Origin: Zygnema cylindricum
Taxonomy: Eukaryota > Streptophyta > Zygnematophyceae > Zygnematales > Zygnemataceae
NCBI GenBank assembly: GCA_037447655.1
Contig: JBBHKE010000404.1
Coordinates: 250,001-305,213, forward strand
Direction: 5' to 3'
Length of the DNA: 55,213 nt
Both the position numbers and the translations under genes were made by a program. The notes below the pieces were generated by a model. That model was not told where the DNA came from. It made no database searches and worked only from the letters and a program-made list of their open reading frames with translations. Numbering within the stretch: position 1 is the first letter of the stretch; each line of letters starts with the position of its first letter. This document shows positions 33,397 through 42,665 of the stretch, in pieces.

Positions 33397-34375
33397 GTGA
33401 ACCCAAAATTTTCCTCAGTGGGGGGGAGCGGAGGCTCAAAACGGGGCAGCTTAGGGGAAGTTGTCAGCAGCAGCGTTTTAGCAAACGAGCTAGGGACAGA
33501 TCCAAAGGTAGAGCTAGAATTCAACACCTCCCTCTGGGGTCGGCCACCGGAAGCATTCGCGGCGGTGGAACACGCGAAGATGGACTGGACTCTAAGGGAA
33601 AAACTAGACCCACAGCAGAAGGCCCTGCTCTCCAAGATGTTAGAGGAGAACGGATATGTGTTCTCCTGGTCTAACACAGATGTAGGGATCTATAAGGGGA
33701 CCCTTTTTCGGATTGACCTGACCGACGAGACGGCAACCGTTTGGTAGAAACAGTACCCTGTCAGCTTCCAGTAAAAGTAGTTCATCACCGCAAAGGTGCA
33801 AACTTTGGTAGACGCAGGACAGGTGTAGGAGAGTAGAGGGCTACATGGGTATGTCTCTTCAACAGTGCTCCCGCCAAAGAAAAACTCCTCTGGGAAAACT
33901 GTAGATTTCCAAATGTGTGGGGACTATTGGATGCTCTATGCGAGAATTGTCCCAGACCGTTATCCAATGCCCATCCCGGAAGAGATCTTCGACTCTCTTG
34001 CTCGGGCCACCATTTACTCTACGTTGGATATGAAGAATGGATTCCACCAGATAGCAATGGAGCCAAGGCACCTAGAGAGGATCATTGTTTGGGCAAGATC
34101 CTGGTTGTATGAATGGCTGCATATGCCATTTTGCCTCAAAAATGAACCTACCAAATTCAAACGGGCCATGGATGAGGCCCTCTGGGGAATCGATTGCGCA
34201 CGGGTAACATCGACGATATGATAATTTTCTCCAACACATTCAATGAACATTAGGAGCATATACGGATCGTTTTTCAGGCTCTCGAAGCCGCGCGCTTGAA
34301 GTGTCACCCAGGGAAGGGCATTTTAGGGTTGCAAAAAATCATTTATCAAGGTCATTAGCTGACTCATAGGACAGT
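33397..34375 (+). pseudogene. Gypsy-2 reverse transcriptase
   Basis: The N-terminal piece (33397-33747) shows LREKLDPQQKALLSKML and SWSNTDVGIYKG, typical of the linker before gypsy RT. RT follows at 33865-34221 with IVPDRYPMPIPEEIFDSL, IYSTLDMKNGFHQIAM and MPFCLKNEPTKFKRAMDEAL. A frame change then gives NIDDMIIFSNTFNEH, holding the catalytic DD, and LKCHPGKGIFGL. It ends where Copia-8 begins. Stops near 33745, 33775 and 34252 inactivate it. Confidence 0.85.
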
Positions 34376-34381
34376 GGGTGC

Positions 34382-35334
34382 TGTATATTTTAAAGGCTTT
34401 TTTAGTATTTTCTAGGTTTTGTAAAATGCAGAAAAAAAGCAGAGGCAGACTGCCTCTAACTCCTCTCTCCAGCTCCCACACTTGTCGCAGTCACTGAAAG
34501 TTCGAGAGGGAGATAAAGTCATGGCCGCCTATGCTATCCAGACGGGGACAGACATTAGATTGGTAGATTTACCAAAATAGTTATTGACAGACACGAGATT
34601 TGAACCTAGTACCTGCCGTCTGTCGTAGCCGATGGTAGCCAGTAGCCTTTGCCATATTTGGGCATAGATACAGTTTGTAATGTACGGCATACGGAACATC
34701 CGAAAAAGATACCACGCACTTTGTTTCGAAGGCAAAAAAAATATCGCTCAAGTATTTATGACAGCTATGATAGAAATCCGGTTTAATCGGGCGGACGCGA
34801 AGCATGCCGAAATCGCGAAATAGGTTTTCGGCAATTTGCGTTCAACGTCACATCGATTGACACGTGGCACAACCATATTGGAATACGGCATCTCCAGGGA
34901 TTACAGGAACGAATCCAAAAATTACATGTGTCGACTTGTTGGCCATGTCGTACAATGGTCGTACAAAAAGTACACTGGCACCTGTACCTTTTTGTACGAT
35001 ACAGTATTATGATTGGTGCCGTACTTCAGAAGATAGAGTTTTAGAGAGAGATAGGAATTAGAAAAATTTGATAGATTGGACCCTCTCTCCTAGAGAGCTT
35101 CAGTACAAAAGGTCAACTTTGACCCTTCATAACTAGCTACTCAGGGGAGCAAATTGAGAGATTCCTTTTGCTGTCGACTCAATGGTGTCTTCCCTTCACA
35201 CGAGTGAAGTTGGTTAGATTTTTTGTCTGCCAAGGTCGTATTTATTCTTGGTGAAACACAAAGTGGTCAGGGTTATCTTAGAGGCTTCGTGTGAGATGCC
35301 TACTGGAAGGTCCTATGAAGGTCTCAGAGTAACA
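34382..35334 (+). repeat. Copia-8 5' LTR
   Basis: TGTATATTTTAAAGG to GAGTAACA, 953 bp, with TATTTTCTAGG near the start. An antisense tRNA-like module (ATTTGAACC near 34598) lies inside. A perfect hairpin CTTCAC-ACGA-GTGAAG lies at 35194-35209. The GTACAAAAAGTAC / GTACCTTTTTGTAC inverted repeat is at about 34960-35000. Confidence 0.9.
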
Positions 35335-36450
35335 AGTTTGGGCCCACCTCGCTTGCGCTGCGCATATTCAATGTAGCACGCTTGATGTAATGGGAAAGTA
35401 TGATGACAGGAGCTCTATGTGACAAACGGTTTTGGGAAATAGTGAGTGGACGGGTGAGGGGTCCATCAAGTCTTGGGATACCTCTAGGGTTTACAGGATG
35501 CAGATTCACTACAAACGCAGATCCATCTTCAACGGATGAGACAAAGGAAGGGGAGGTAGTGGACAAAGGAAATAAGAAGGAGACAGTCACACCAATAGCA
35601 AACTGTTATTCCAAGGAACGAGGAGAATGATATTGATACCTAGGACTACAACAATATGGCGGCTAAGCACTTCATCCTCCGCCGTCTTACCAAGGGCTTG
35701 CATCTCCCCATTTGCAGGTAGAGAGGGCATCTGATCTTTGGGTGACTCTCATAGAGATGTATCGAAGTGGTACGATTCAGCAACAACAGTTGGCTGATCA
35801 AAAAATTAAGGAGTATGTATACAAAGGGGGGAAGATGTTCGATTTTTGCAATGAGCTTGCTACACTTTTCATGGAACTAGAGAGTGCTGGAAAAGTATTT
35901 AGTGAAAAGGAAATGGTTAACTAATTACTGATGAAGTCACCCGATGAGTTTGAGAACATAGTCAACCGTGTGTAGGACTTGGCGGACTCAAGGTGGATTT
36001 GGAATTCAATGGTAGGGATGATTCTCGTTTGGGAGAATACGATTGAGATCCGAAATGGAGGAAAGAGTGGGGAAGCTTTGGTAGCTGGGACCGATTCGAG
36101 AACAATGACTCCAGGAAACAGGTTGGAAATTATCGAGGGGAGAGGCAGAAAAATCAGACCGAGGAGTTGGGACCAAAGACTCCCTAGGGTTTGTGCCATT
36201 TTTATAAAAAACCAAGGCACTATATGGTTGAATGCACAAAGTTAAACAAGCTGCGGTTAAAGGAGGGGTAGACTAGTGGACCCCCGAGAAGAAAGAAAAA
36301 GGCCCTTGTGACATAGGTACATGAGGCACAATCCGACGACGAGGTTGATGAACTCCTATTGGATGAGGAGTTGGAAGAGAAAAACAAGGTCGAAATTCCA
36401 CGAAAGCAGAAATGTGCTTTCAGTGGATTGAAAGGTGAAGCAAGCTGGAT
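35335..36450 (+). pseudogene. Copia-8 primer site remnant and gag
   Basis: The primer site (AGTTTGGGCCCACC, 35335-35348) has lost one base, and with it the ATG seen in Copia-9. Gag continues with MMTGALCDKRFWEIVSGRV (35400), VERASDLWVTLIEMYRSGTIQQQQLADQK and NELATLFMELESAGK (to 35924). Then SPDEFENIVNRV and a damaged zinc knuckle follow near 36195. There are stops at 35627, 35922 and 35973 plus frame changes. Confidence 0.87.
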
Positions 36451-37604
36451 TGTAGACTCAGGTGCATCCATGCACAAGTGTAAAGATAAATACCTGTTCA
36501 CTAAGATAAGAAATATTCCCACCGTAGAGATAGAGTACGGGGATGGGAGGATAGTCACTAGTACTCTTGTAGGATCGACAGATCTAAAACTGTTAGTATA
36601 AGGAAAGACATCCATAGTTACATTCTCCGATGTATTGTTTATTCCGAAACTGAACAAAAACCTCATCTCTACGTCTGTATTAGATGATAAGGGTTTTGAT
36701 ACTAGCACTAGGAAAGGAGTCTTTACTACTAGTTTTGAGGAGGAAGTTTATTTCACTGCTGAAAAAGGTAGCCAAAGGATGTTTAGGCTGATTTTAAGCA
36801 ATGAAAAGAAGAAACTTTATTATGCTGGTGTTCATGATATAATGTTGTGGCATAAGAAGCTTGGGCATGTGAATCTAGATAAGTTAAGAGAGATGAAAAA
36901 AATGGGAGTGGTGGAAAGAATTCAGTTTGGTGAAAGTGAGAATCTAAGTGATTGTAGTGGATGTGCTCAAGGTAAAGCACACAAGTTACCCCTTCCCAAA
37001 AACTGCCACCTATAAGGAAGAAAAGATTATAGATTTAGTACACACACATATTTGGGGGCCGGCCAGAGTGCCATCACTCGGGGGGAAGAGATTTATGATG
37101 ACTATCACTGATGATTGGTCTCGTTATTCCAGGGTGTATTTTTTGTAAAACAAGTCAGAAGCTCAAGAATGTTTTAGACAATATAAATCATGGAGCGAAA
37201 AAATTGACGAAACTCCAATGAAGAGGGTAAGGAGTGACAATGGTGGAGAGTATACTTCCAACTAGTTTGAGGATTTTATGAGGGAAGATGGAGTTCAACA
37301 CCAAACACAATTCCAGAAAACCCGGAACAGAATGGGGTGACTGAAAGATTAAATAGGACACTAAGTGATAGTACTAGAAGTATGTTGTCGGATAACAAGA
37401 AAAGAAAAAGGTTTTGGGCAGAAGCAATGAACTCTGCTAATTATCACAAAAATATAGTTCTTACTTCAGCTATAAAAGGTCAAACACCTTATGACAGATG
37501 GACTGGTCGGAAACCAGGCATATCTCACTTAAAGGTTTTCAACAATCAAGTGTTCAGTCTAGATACAGATCAGTCTAATTGGAAGCTAGATCATACAGAA
37601 AAAC
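36359..37604 (+). pseudogene. Copia-8 protease and integrase
   Basis: The protease is intact at its active site (WIVDSGASMHKC) but stops at 36599-36601. The integrase zinc finger (LWHKKLGHVNLDKL, CSGCAQGK) runs to the PLPKNCHL frame break at 37013. The core (GGKRFMMTITDDWSRYSRVYFL) meets a TAA at 37146. The last piece, 37337-37604, reads TERLNRTLSDSTRSMLSDNK and SHLKVFNNQVFSLDTDQSN, then the X LTR intervenes. The tract 36686-37388 is identical by eye to Copia-7. Confidence 0.88.
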
Positions 37605-38924
37605 TGTAGTTTTTGAAGATTTAGTTTCGTGCGTACGTGAAATTTGGTGCGCACGCCAAGTTTCGTGGGTATATATTTGCCTGATGTACTGTGGAGGTTT
37701 GAAAAGATTTGTGGATCGAGGGAGTAAGTGTACGGGTGAAATTAATATGCCGTAAGGAACAAATTGAGTGGTGCGGAATGCGCTAGAAAATGGACGGCGG
37801 ATCGCGAAGCGATCAGTCATGAAATGTTTGAAATATTTGAATATGTACGCCGACAGTTTGGAGCGTCATATTTAGATAATTGTACTTTATTTGTGACACG
37901 CCACATTTATTGCAAATGACGTGGTTACGGTACGGTTTGATTTGGATGACATGATGTCGTTTCGTCAAGTGGATTTCTGTTTGGATTTTTGTGACCGCGT
38001 TTCGCGACATCAACGGTTCCGAATAAGAGTTACGGACGGCGGAAAAAGGCCGCCGCTATTTATTAACTAGCGGGGATGCGAAATCGCATCAATCACACGA
38101 TGTATATTTTTTGGACGTTCTAGATGCTTTGACATAATTTGATGACTCGTGTTGACTTACTTTAATATACGATTTGGTGTCGGTGTAAATATTTGGAGTA
38201 ACATTGTTTTGTCTTTTGCATTATTATAAATTAGTGTTGACTATGGCATGTTTATTTACGTGATCATTTAGGGTTTCGACAATTTAATTTGTGTGTATGT
38301 AGTGTCATTCTTGCAGACAAGTGTACGCTTATGATTGGTTGACTTTCAAGTGTACATTTACAGTTAGGATTATTTATCGTAATAAGTTCTCATGGTTTAA
38401 TGGTACTTAGTGGAAGTTACGTTGGTTAGTTTGACATGTAGCGATTTGTTGACAGCTCACAAGTGTATATATATATTTGAGCTTCATTAGGAAAATTATC
38501 AATGCTTAGCATGAAAAGTAGGGACAGAAGATGTAGACTTTTAGGGTTGTCGATTAGGTCATGCATTTAAGTGATACAATTATTTGATTATACTTTTGTT
38601 TAAGTGTAATGCATTCATTTATTATTATTTATATGTAATAATTTGATGTTTGTTTGATATGCATTATTTATGCATTTGTCCTATGGTTTCTTGTGATTTT
38701 CATGTAACCATAAATGTTATTCATGCATCTCTGTATGCATGCTTGCTCCGTCTGTGTACGGATGATTGCTCCGCCTGTGTGCGGATAAATGATTGCATCG
38801 GTGTATGCATGTATATTAAATAGAGGATGCATTTCAAATGATTGTTTATTGGCCTAGTTTTGCTTAACCTTTTGTTTGATAGTTTGGGTGGCTTCTGCGG
38901 TCTATTTTATACCATTGAACAACA
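37605..38924 (-). repeat. Solo LTR of family X inserted in Copia-8
   Basis: It is flanked by AAAAC (37600-37604) and AATAC (38925-38929), a 5-bp duplication with one mismatch. On the minus strand it starts TGTTGTTC and ends AAAAACTACA, matching both ends of 9155-10394. Length is 1320 bp. No coding sequence is visible. It contains variants of the short repeat TGTGTACGGATGATTGC near 38750-38810. Confidence 0.85.
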
Positions 38925-39340
38925 AATACCGGGGTACTTATTAAGATATGATGAGGATGTTAAAGGATATAGAGTTTATGATCTAAAAATGGAAGATATA
39001 ATCTTAGTAAAGCATCTAGTAGTTATGGATGAAGAAAAGTCTGTGGATCCCTTCAAATATACAAAGTCAGTAAAAATCACATTTGAGTCAGAAAATTCCG
39101 ATGACTTTGAACTTCCTAACTATCTAGGTTTTAGAGAAGATGACATTCTTACAGGTACAAATCAGACCGAAATGGACTCGGCTGCGGAACTCCTGTGACA
39201 ACTCTACCCGAAGCGGAAGACGTGGTGGAAATTGATTCGGAATCAAAGGACAGGGGAGAGGCCGAGATTGTTCAAAAGAACCCACGAGAAACATCTATTC
39301 CGGCCACAAATTTTGAGGGAGGAAGAAGAAGTAGCAAAAG
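38925..39340 (+). pseudogene. Copia-8 integrase C-terminal extension
   Basis: It resumes exactly where the X LTR broke it: GYLLRYDEDVKGYRVYDLKM, ILVKHLVVMDEEKSVDPFKY, then an acidic linker (TTLPEAEDVVEIDSES) to NFEGGRRSSKS. Collinear with 44935-45345 of Copia-9. One frame change lies near 39193. It ends at the Y solo LTR. Confidence 0.9.
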
Positions 39341-40562
39341 TGAAATTCTATGGGCTCCATTGCCCACAGAATTCGCAGATCCAAAAGAAGCTAATCTAGG
39401 TGATGCCGACTCCAAGTTGATATAAACCCAAATGAATGATCCCTTGACAATGAGAACCCCAATACACCTTCACCCCTGTGAAGACAAGACCTTCTGTATG
39501 CTCAGTTCCACCACAGAATGCAAAGCTTCATTATGTGTTTTGGACAATATTCCCCAGTTTGACTTTCCCACTGAATAAGTGCCACCCTGGAACGCAAAGA
39601 CTCTGATCGACTACACCCTTGTGTAGCTTGGACTCCCTTGAGTACGCAGCAAAAAAAATCACTGAATTTGCTCACCCGAGCATTAAGTTATGGTTGGTCA
39701 AAGATGACCTTTATGGTTACAAGCTCTCTTAGAGAGAGGTACCTAAATATCACTAAGTCTTGGTCTGCCTACTCACGACTACCTACTACTAAACCCTAGT
39801 CCAATAAGAACACTATATAGTACAAGAAGGTACAATAGGAGATGTACTTAATGTACGGCCATTGTACGACATGGTCTACAAGGTGACACCTGTCAAATCG
39901 GGAGCCATGGTTCCTCCTCCCATCTTCTCCGGTATCAAATAATGTGACGCCACGTGGCACCGCGTGATGCTATCTCCGAATGCAGCCAAAAGCTCACTTC
40001 GCGTGGCGGGTACAATGTCGGTCGTTCCATCAAAACATATTTTACTCGGTTCAGATTCGCGTAGATGCATGAATTGTTCCTCTTCGTTGTGTGGTGTTAA
40101 TTAGCTGTTACGTAAATGTTTATAAATCTTTGAAACCCGTCACGCGTATCGTTTTGTAGCGCCTTAATGGTTAAGGCGTTGGCATTAGAGATTCGAGAGG
40201 TAACAAGTTCAAATCTTTCTAAATCAACTTTTTGTTATTTGTCAGTCTTTCTGGCAATTCTCTGCCTGAACACTTTTAAATACTTATTGTACCAAAACTA
40301 TCTCAACGTTGATTTGGTCTAATGGATAAAGCTAACTTAAGTCCTTAAACTTGGCGGGCGTGGATCGAATTCTTGATCCGTGGCTTTTGGTACAAACGGA
40401 TTGTCAGACATCTTCTTTCGATACTTACTTTTAGTGACCATGGCCTTCCTCTCCCCTTAGTACGACAAGTAAGGGGGTTTGGAGCGTTGAAGCAGCACGC
40501 TATTGCTAACTTACTCTATTTATTTTTCCAACACAGACCTAGAAAATACATCAATTTCAACA
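39341..40562 (-). repeat. Solo Copia LTR Y
   Basis: A complete LTR in minus orientation (TG at 40562, TTTCA at 39341; 1222 bp) flanked by a perfect duplication AAAAG (39336-39340 and 40563-40567). It interrupts the RRSSK-RLQEK codons of Copia-8, which resume at 40563. It matches the Copia-4 LTR type. On the plus strand it carries two tRNA-like modules (about 40156-40226 and 40310-40385) and a hairpin CTACAC-CCTT-GTGTAG (39611-39626). Confidence 0.94.
40156..40226 (+). other. tRNA-like module antisense to solo LTR Y
   Basis: A-box-like TTAATGGTTAAGG and B-box-like AAGTTCAAATC are correctly spaced, with an inverted pair GCGCCTTAA/TTAAGGCG forming a possible D arm. The same type lies antisense in the Copia-3 3' LTR, where the B box is a perfect GGTTCAAATC (complement of 13855-13864). 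No CCA or terminator is evident, so I treat it as an LTR module. Confidence 0.45.
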
Positions 40563-40567
40563 AAAAG

Positions 40568-41603
40568 GTTGCAAGAAAAACATGTTAATAACAAGGTAAC
40601 AGAACTATCTCATAAAGATGAACCTCAGACTTATGGAGAGGCGATGACTTGTCCAGAAAGGAACCGATGGAAGATAGCCATCAATGAGGAGATGGCCTAA
40701 ATTATGGCAGCCGATACTTGGGAGTTGGTGGATTCTCCACCTAACCGAAAACCAATCGGTTGTAAGTGGGTGTTCAAATTAAAACTGAACCCAGATAACA
40801 CCATTGAGAATTACAAAGCCCGATTAGTGGCAAAAGGATTTACACAAAAAGAAAGAATCGACTACGATGAAACCTTTGCCCTAGTCGTCAGATTTCCCTC
40901 CGTCCGCATACTTTTTAGTCTGGCAGCAGCGAAAGACATGGAGGTGCACCAGATGGACATAAAGACAACCTTTTTGCATGGAGAATTGGAAGAGGAGATC
41001 TTCATGCGACAACCCGAAGGATTTGTGGAGATAGGATAGGAGAGTAAGGTATGCCGGCTAATTAAATCTCTTTATGGTTTGAAACAGGCGCCTTGACAGT
41101 GGAATAAGAAAATTGATGAGTTTCTTACCGGTCTGGGATATATTCGGATCAGCTCAGATCACTCAATCTATGTTTTTGAAGATGGGGAAGGTGTTATTTT
41201 AATTGCAATTTATGTTGATGATTTGCTTGTTTTAAGTAAATCAATGGAAAAAATTCATAAACTCAAAACTGATCTTAAAGGGAGATTTGAGATCAAAAAT
41301 ATGGAGGAGGAAAGATATATTTTGGGAATTCAAGTAGAAAGAGACCTAGAAAGAATGATTATAAGATTGACTCAAAATGAAGCAATATGGAACATGTTGG
41401 AAAAATTTCAGATGGATAAGGCTAATAGTTGTACAACTCCAATGGAGTTAAAAAAAGGAAGTGAGGGGAGTAAGGAAGAAGGAGTCATAGTCTTAGACGA
41501 GGAATTAAGTCTTGAAGAATAGAATTCATGCAGACTATTCCTTACAGGCAAGTAGTGGGAAGCCTTATCTATTTTATGAATTCTACCCGGCCGGATTTAG
41601 CTG
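40568..41603 (+). pseudogene. Copia-8 reverse transcriptase
   Basis: LQEKHVNNKVTELSH leads to [49 protein letters not shown] (near 41215) and NSCTTPMELKKGSEGS. Stops at about 40700, 41037, 41095 and 41520 and a frame change near 41520 break it. It ends at GGATTTAGCTG, where the Copia-9 LTR begins. Confidence 0.9.
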
Positions 41604-42650
41604 TGTAGAAATTAATGGTTTTAAGTATTTTCTAGGTCTAATAGAAAGAAAGAAGCCGAGGCAGTCTACCTCTAACTTCTCTCTCCAACTCTCAAACTTG
41701 TCGCAGTCACTGAGAAATTGGAGAGGAAGCTAGAGCCATGGCTACCTAGGCTATCCTGAGGATTACGGGAAATTTATTTTCGTTCGGGTTTATTTATTTA
41801 AAAGGTATGTGCCGGCGGCAGGAATTGATCCTTGTACCTACCGGCCGGCAGACAGCGAATAGCCGGTAGCCTTAGCAGTTAAGTCTAGGAGTCATGATAC
41901 GTAGTATATAGTTTGATAGTTATTTAAATATGGATACGTACGATTATTCATTTAACTATAATAGATTACGGGATACATAGATCCGGTAATATATAAAGTA
42001 CGGATTACGGTACGGACTATAAATCAATACCGCGCATTTGTTTCGTAAATGAAACAAATACCGCACATGTATTTATTACGACTACGTTTAAATTAGATTC
42101 TAATCGGACGGCTGCAATTAGCGTCGAGATCGCGGAGGAAGTTTTCGGCGGTTTGTCGCCATCGCCACATCGGATGACGCGTGGCGATATTACATTGGAT
42201 CGTGGAATCCCCGGAGATTATGGCATCGAATTCGGATATGACATGTGTCGACATTTAGGCCTTGTCGTACAATGTCCGTACCTAAAGTACACCGGTAGCT
42301 GTACTTTTGCGTACGGAACTCAATTCTGATTGGTTCTGTACATCAGTAGATAGAGTCTGTGAGAGAGATAGGACTTAGAAAAATAAGGAGATAGGACCCT
42401 CTCTCCCAGAGAGCTTCTGTACAAAAGGTCAACTTTGACCCTCCATAACTTACTGCTCAGCGGAGCAAATTCAACGATTCTTTTTGCTATCGACTCAGGG
42501 GAGTCTTGTCTTCACAGGGGTGAAGGTGGTCAGAGTTTTTGTCTGCCAGGGTGGCAGTTATTTTTGCTTAAACACAAAGGAGTCAGGATTATCCTAGAGG
42601 CTTCTTGGAAGTTGTCCACTCTGAGGACTTATGGAGGTCTCAGAGTTTCA
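41604..42650 (+). repeat. Copia-9 5' LTR
   Basis: TGTAGAAATT to GAGTTTCA, 1047 bp. Order of landmarks: TATTTTCTAGG (about 41626), a long inverted repeat around CTCTCCAACTC / AATTGGAGAG (about 41680-41735), antisense tRNA-like module (about 41820-41915), GTAC inverted repeat (about 42265-42320), GATTGG box, CTCTC-TCCC-AGAGAG hairpin, then the triple hairpin at 42454-42525. Confidence 0.93.
42454..42525 (+). promoter_or_regulatory. Triple hairpin module in the Copia-9 LTR
   Basis: Three short stem-loops follow one another: TGCTC-AGCG-GAGCA (42454-42467), GACTC-AGGG-GAGTC (42492-42505) and CTTCAC-AGGG-GTGAAG (42510-42525). Counterparts occur in the other LTRs, with stems preserved despite base changes. 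They sit downstream of the TATA position, so they are probably in the R/U5 leader RNA. Function is unknown. Confidence 0.65.
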
Positions 42651-42665
42651 GGTTATGGGCCCACC
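42651..42665 (+). promoter_or_regulatory. Copia-9 primer binding site, half-tRNA type
   Basis: GGTTATGGGCCCACC starts directly after the LTR and is the exact complement of the anticodon-arm segment GGTGGGCCCATAACC of plant initiator tRNA-Met. The embedded ATG (42655-42657) opens the gag frame. Confidence 0.87.

Larger units (their letters stand above)
31485..34381 (+). mobile_element. Gypsy-2 fragment carrying a cytosine methyltransferase
   Basis: The fragment has no LTRs. It contains, in order, a retropepsin (31536-31939), a C5-cytosine methyltransferase-like region (about 32169-33240) and a gypsy-type RT (33397-34375). It is fused at 31485 to the Copia-7 integrase and is cut at 34381 by the Copia-8 LTR. 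Gag, RNase H and integrase are absent. All frames are decayed. The sequence style (many CCA/ACC codons, less AT-rich) differs from the Copia elements. Confidence 0.8.
34382..41603 (+). mobile_element. Copia-8, split by two solo LTRs and by Copia-9
   Basis: The 5' LTR (34382-35334), gag, protease, integrase and RT are present. The body is interrupted at 37605-38924 (X solo LTR) and 39341-40562 (Y solo LTR), then cut in RT by the Copia-9 5' LTR at 41604. Its own RNase H end and 3' LTR are missing because the region right of Copia-9 is truncated. It is close in sequence to Copia-9, so a relative jumped into it. Confidence 0.9.

Noticed and set aside
40156-40226. Functional tRNA gene
   Set aside because: A and B boxes are tRNA-like but the acceptor stem does not close and there is no clear T-run terminator; it recurs inside LTRs.
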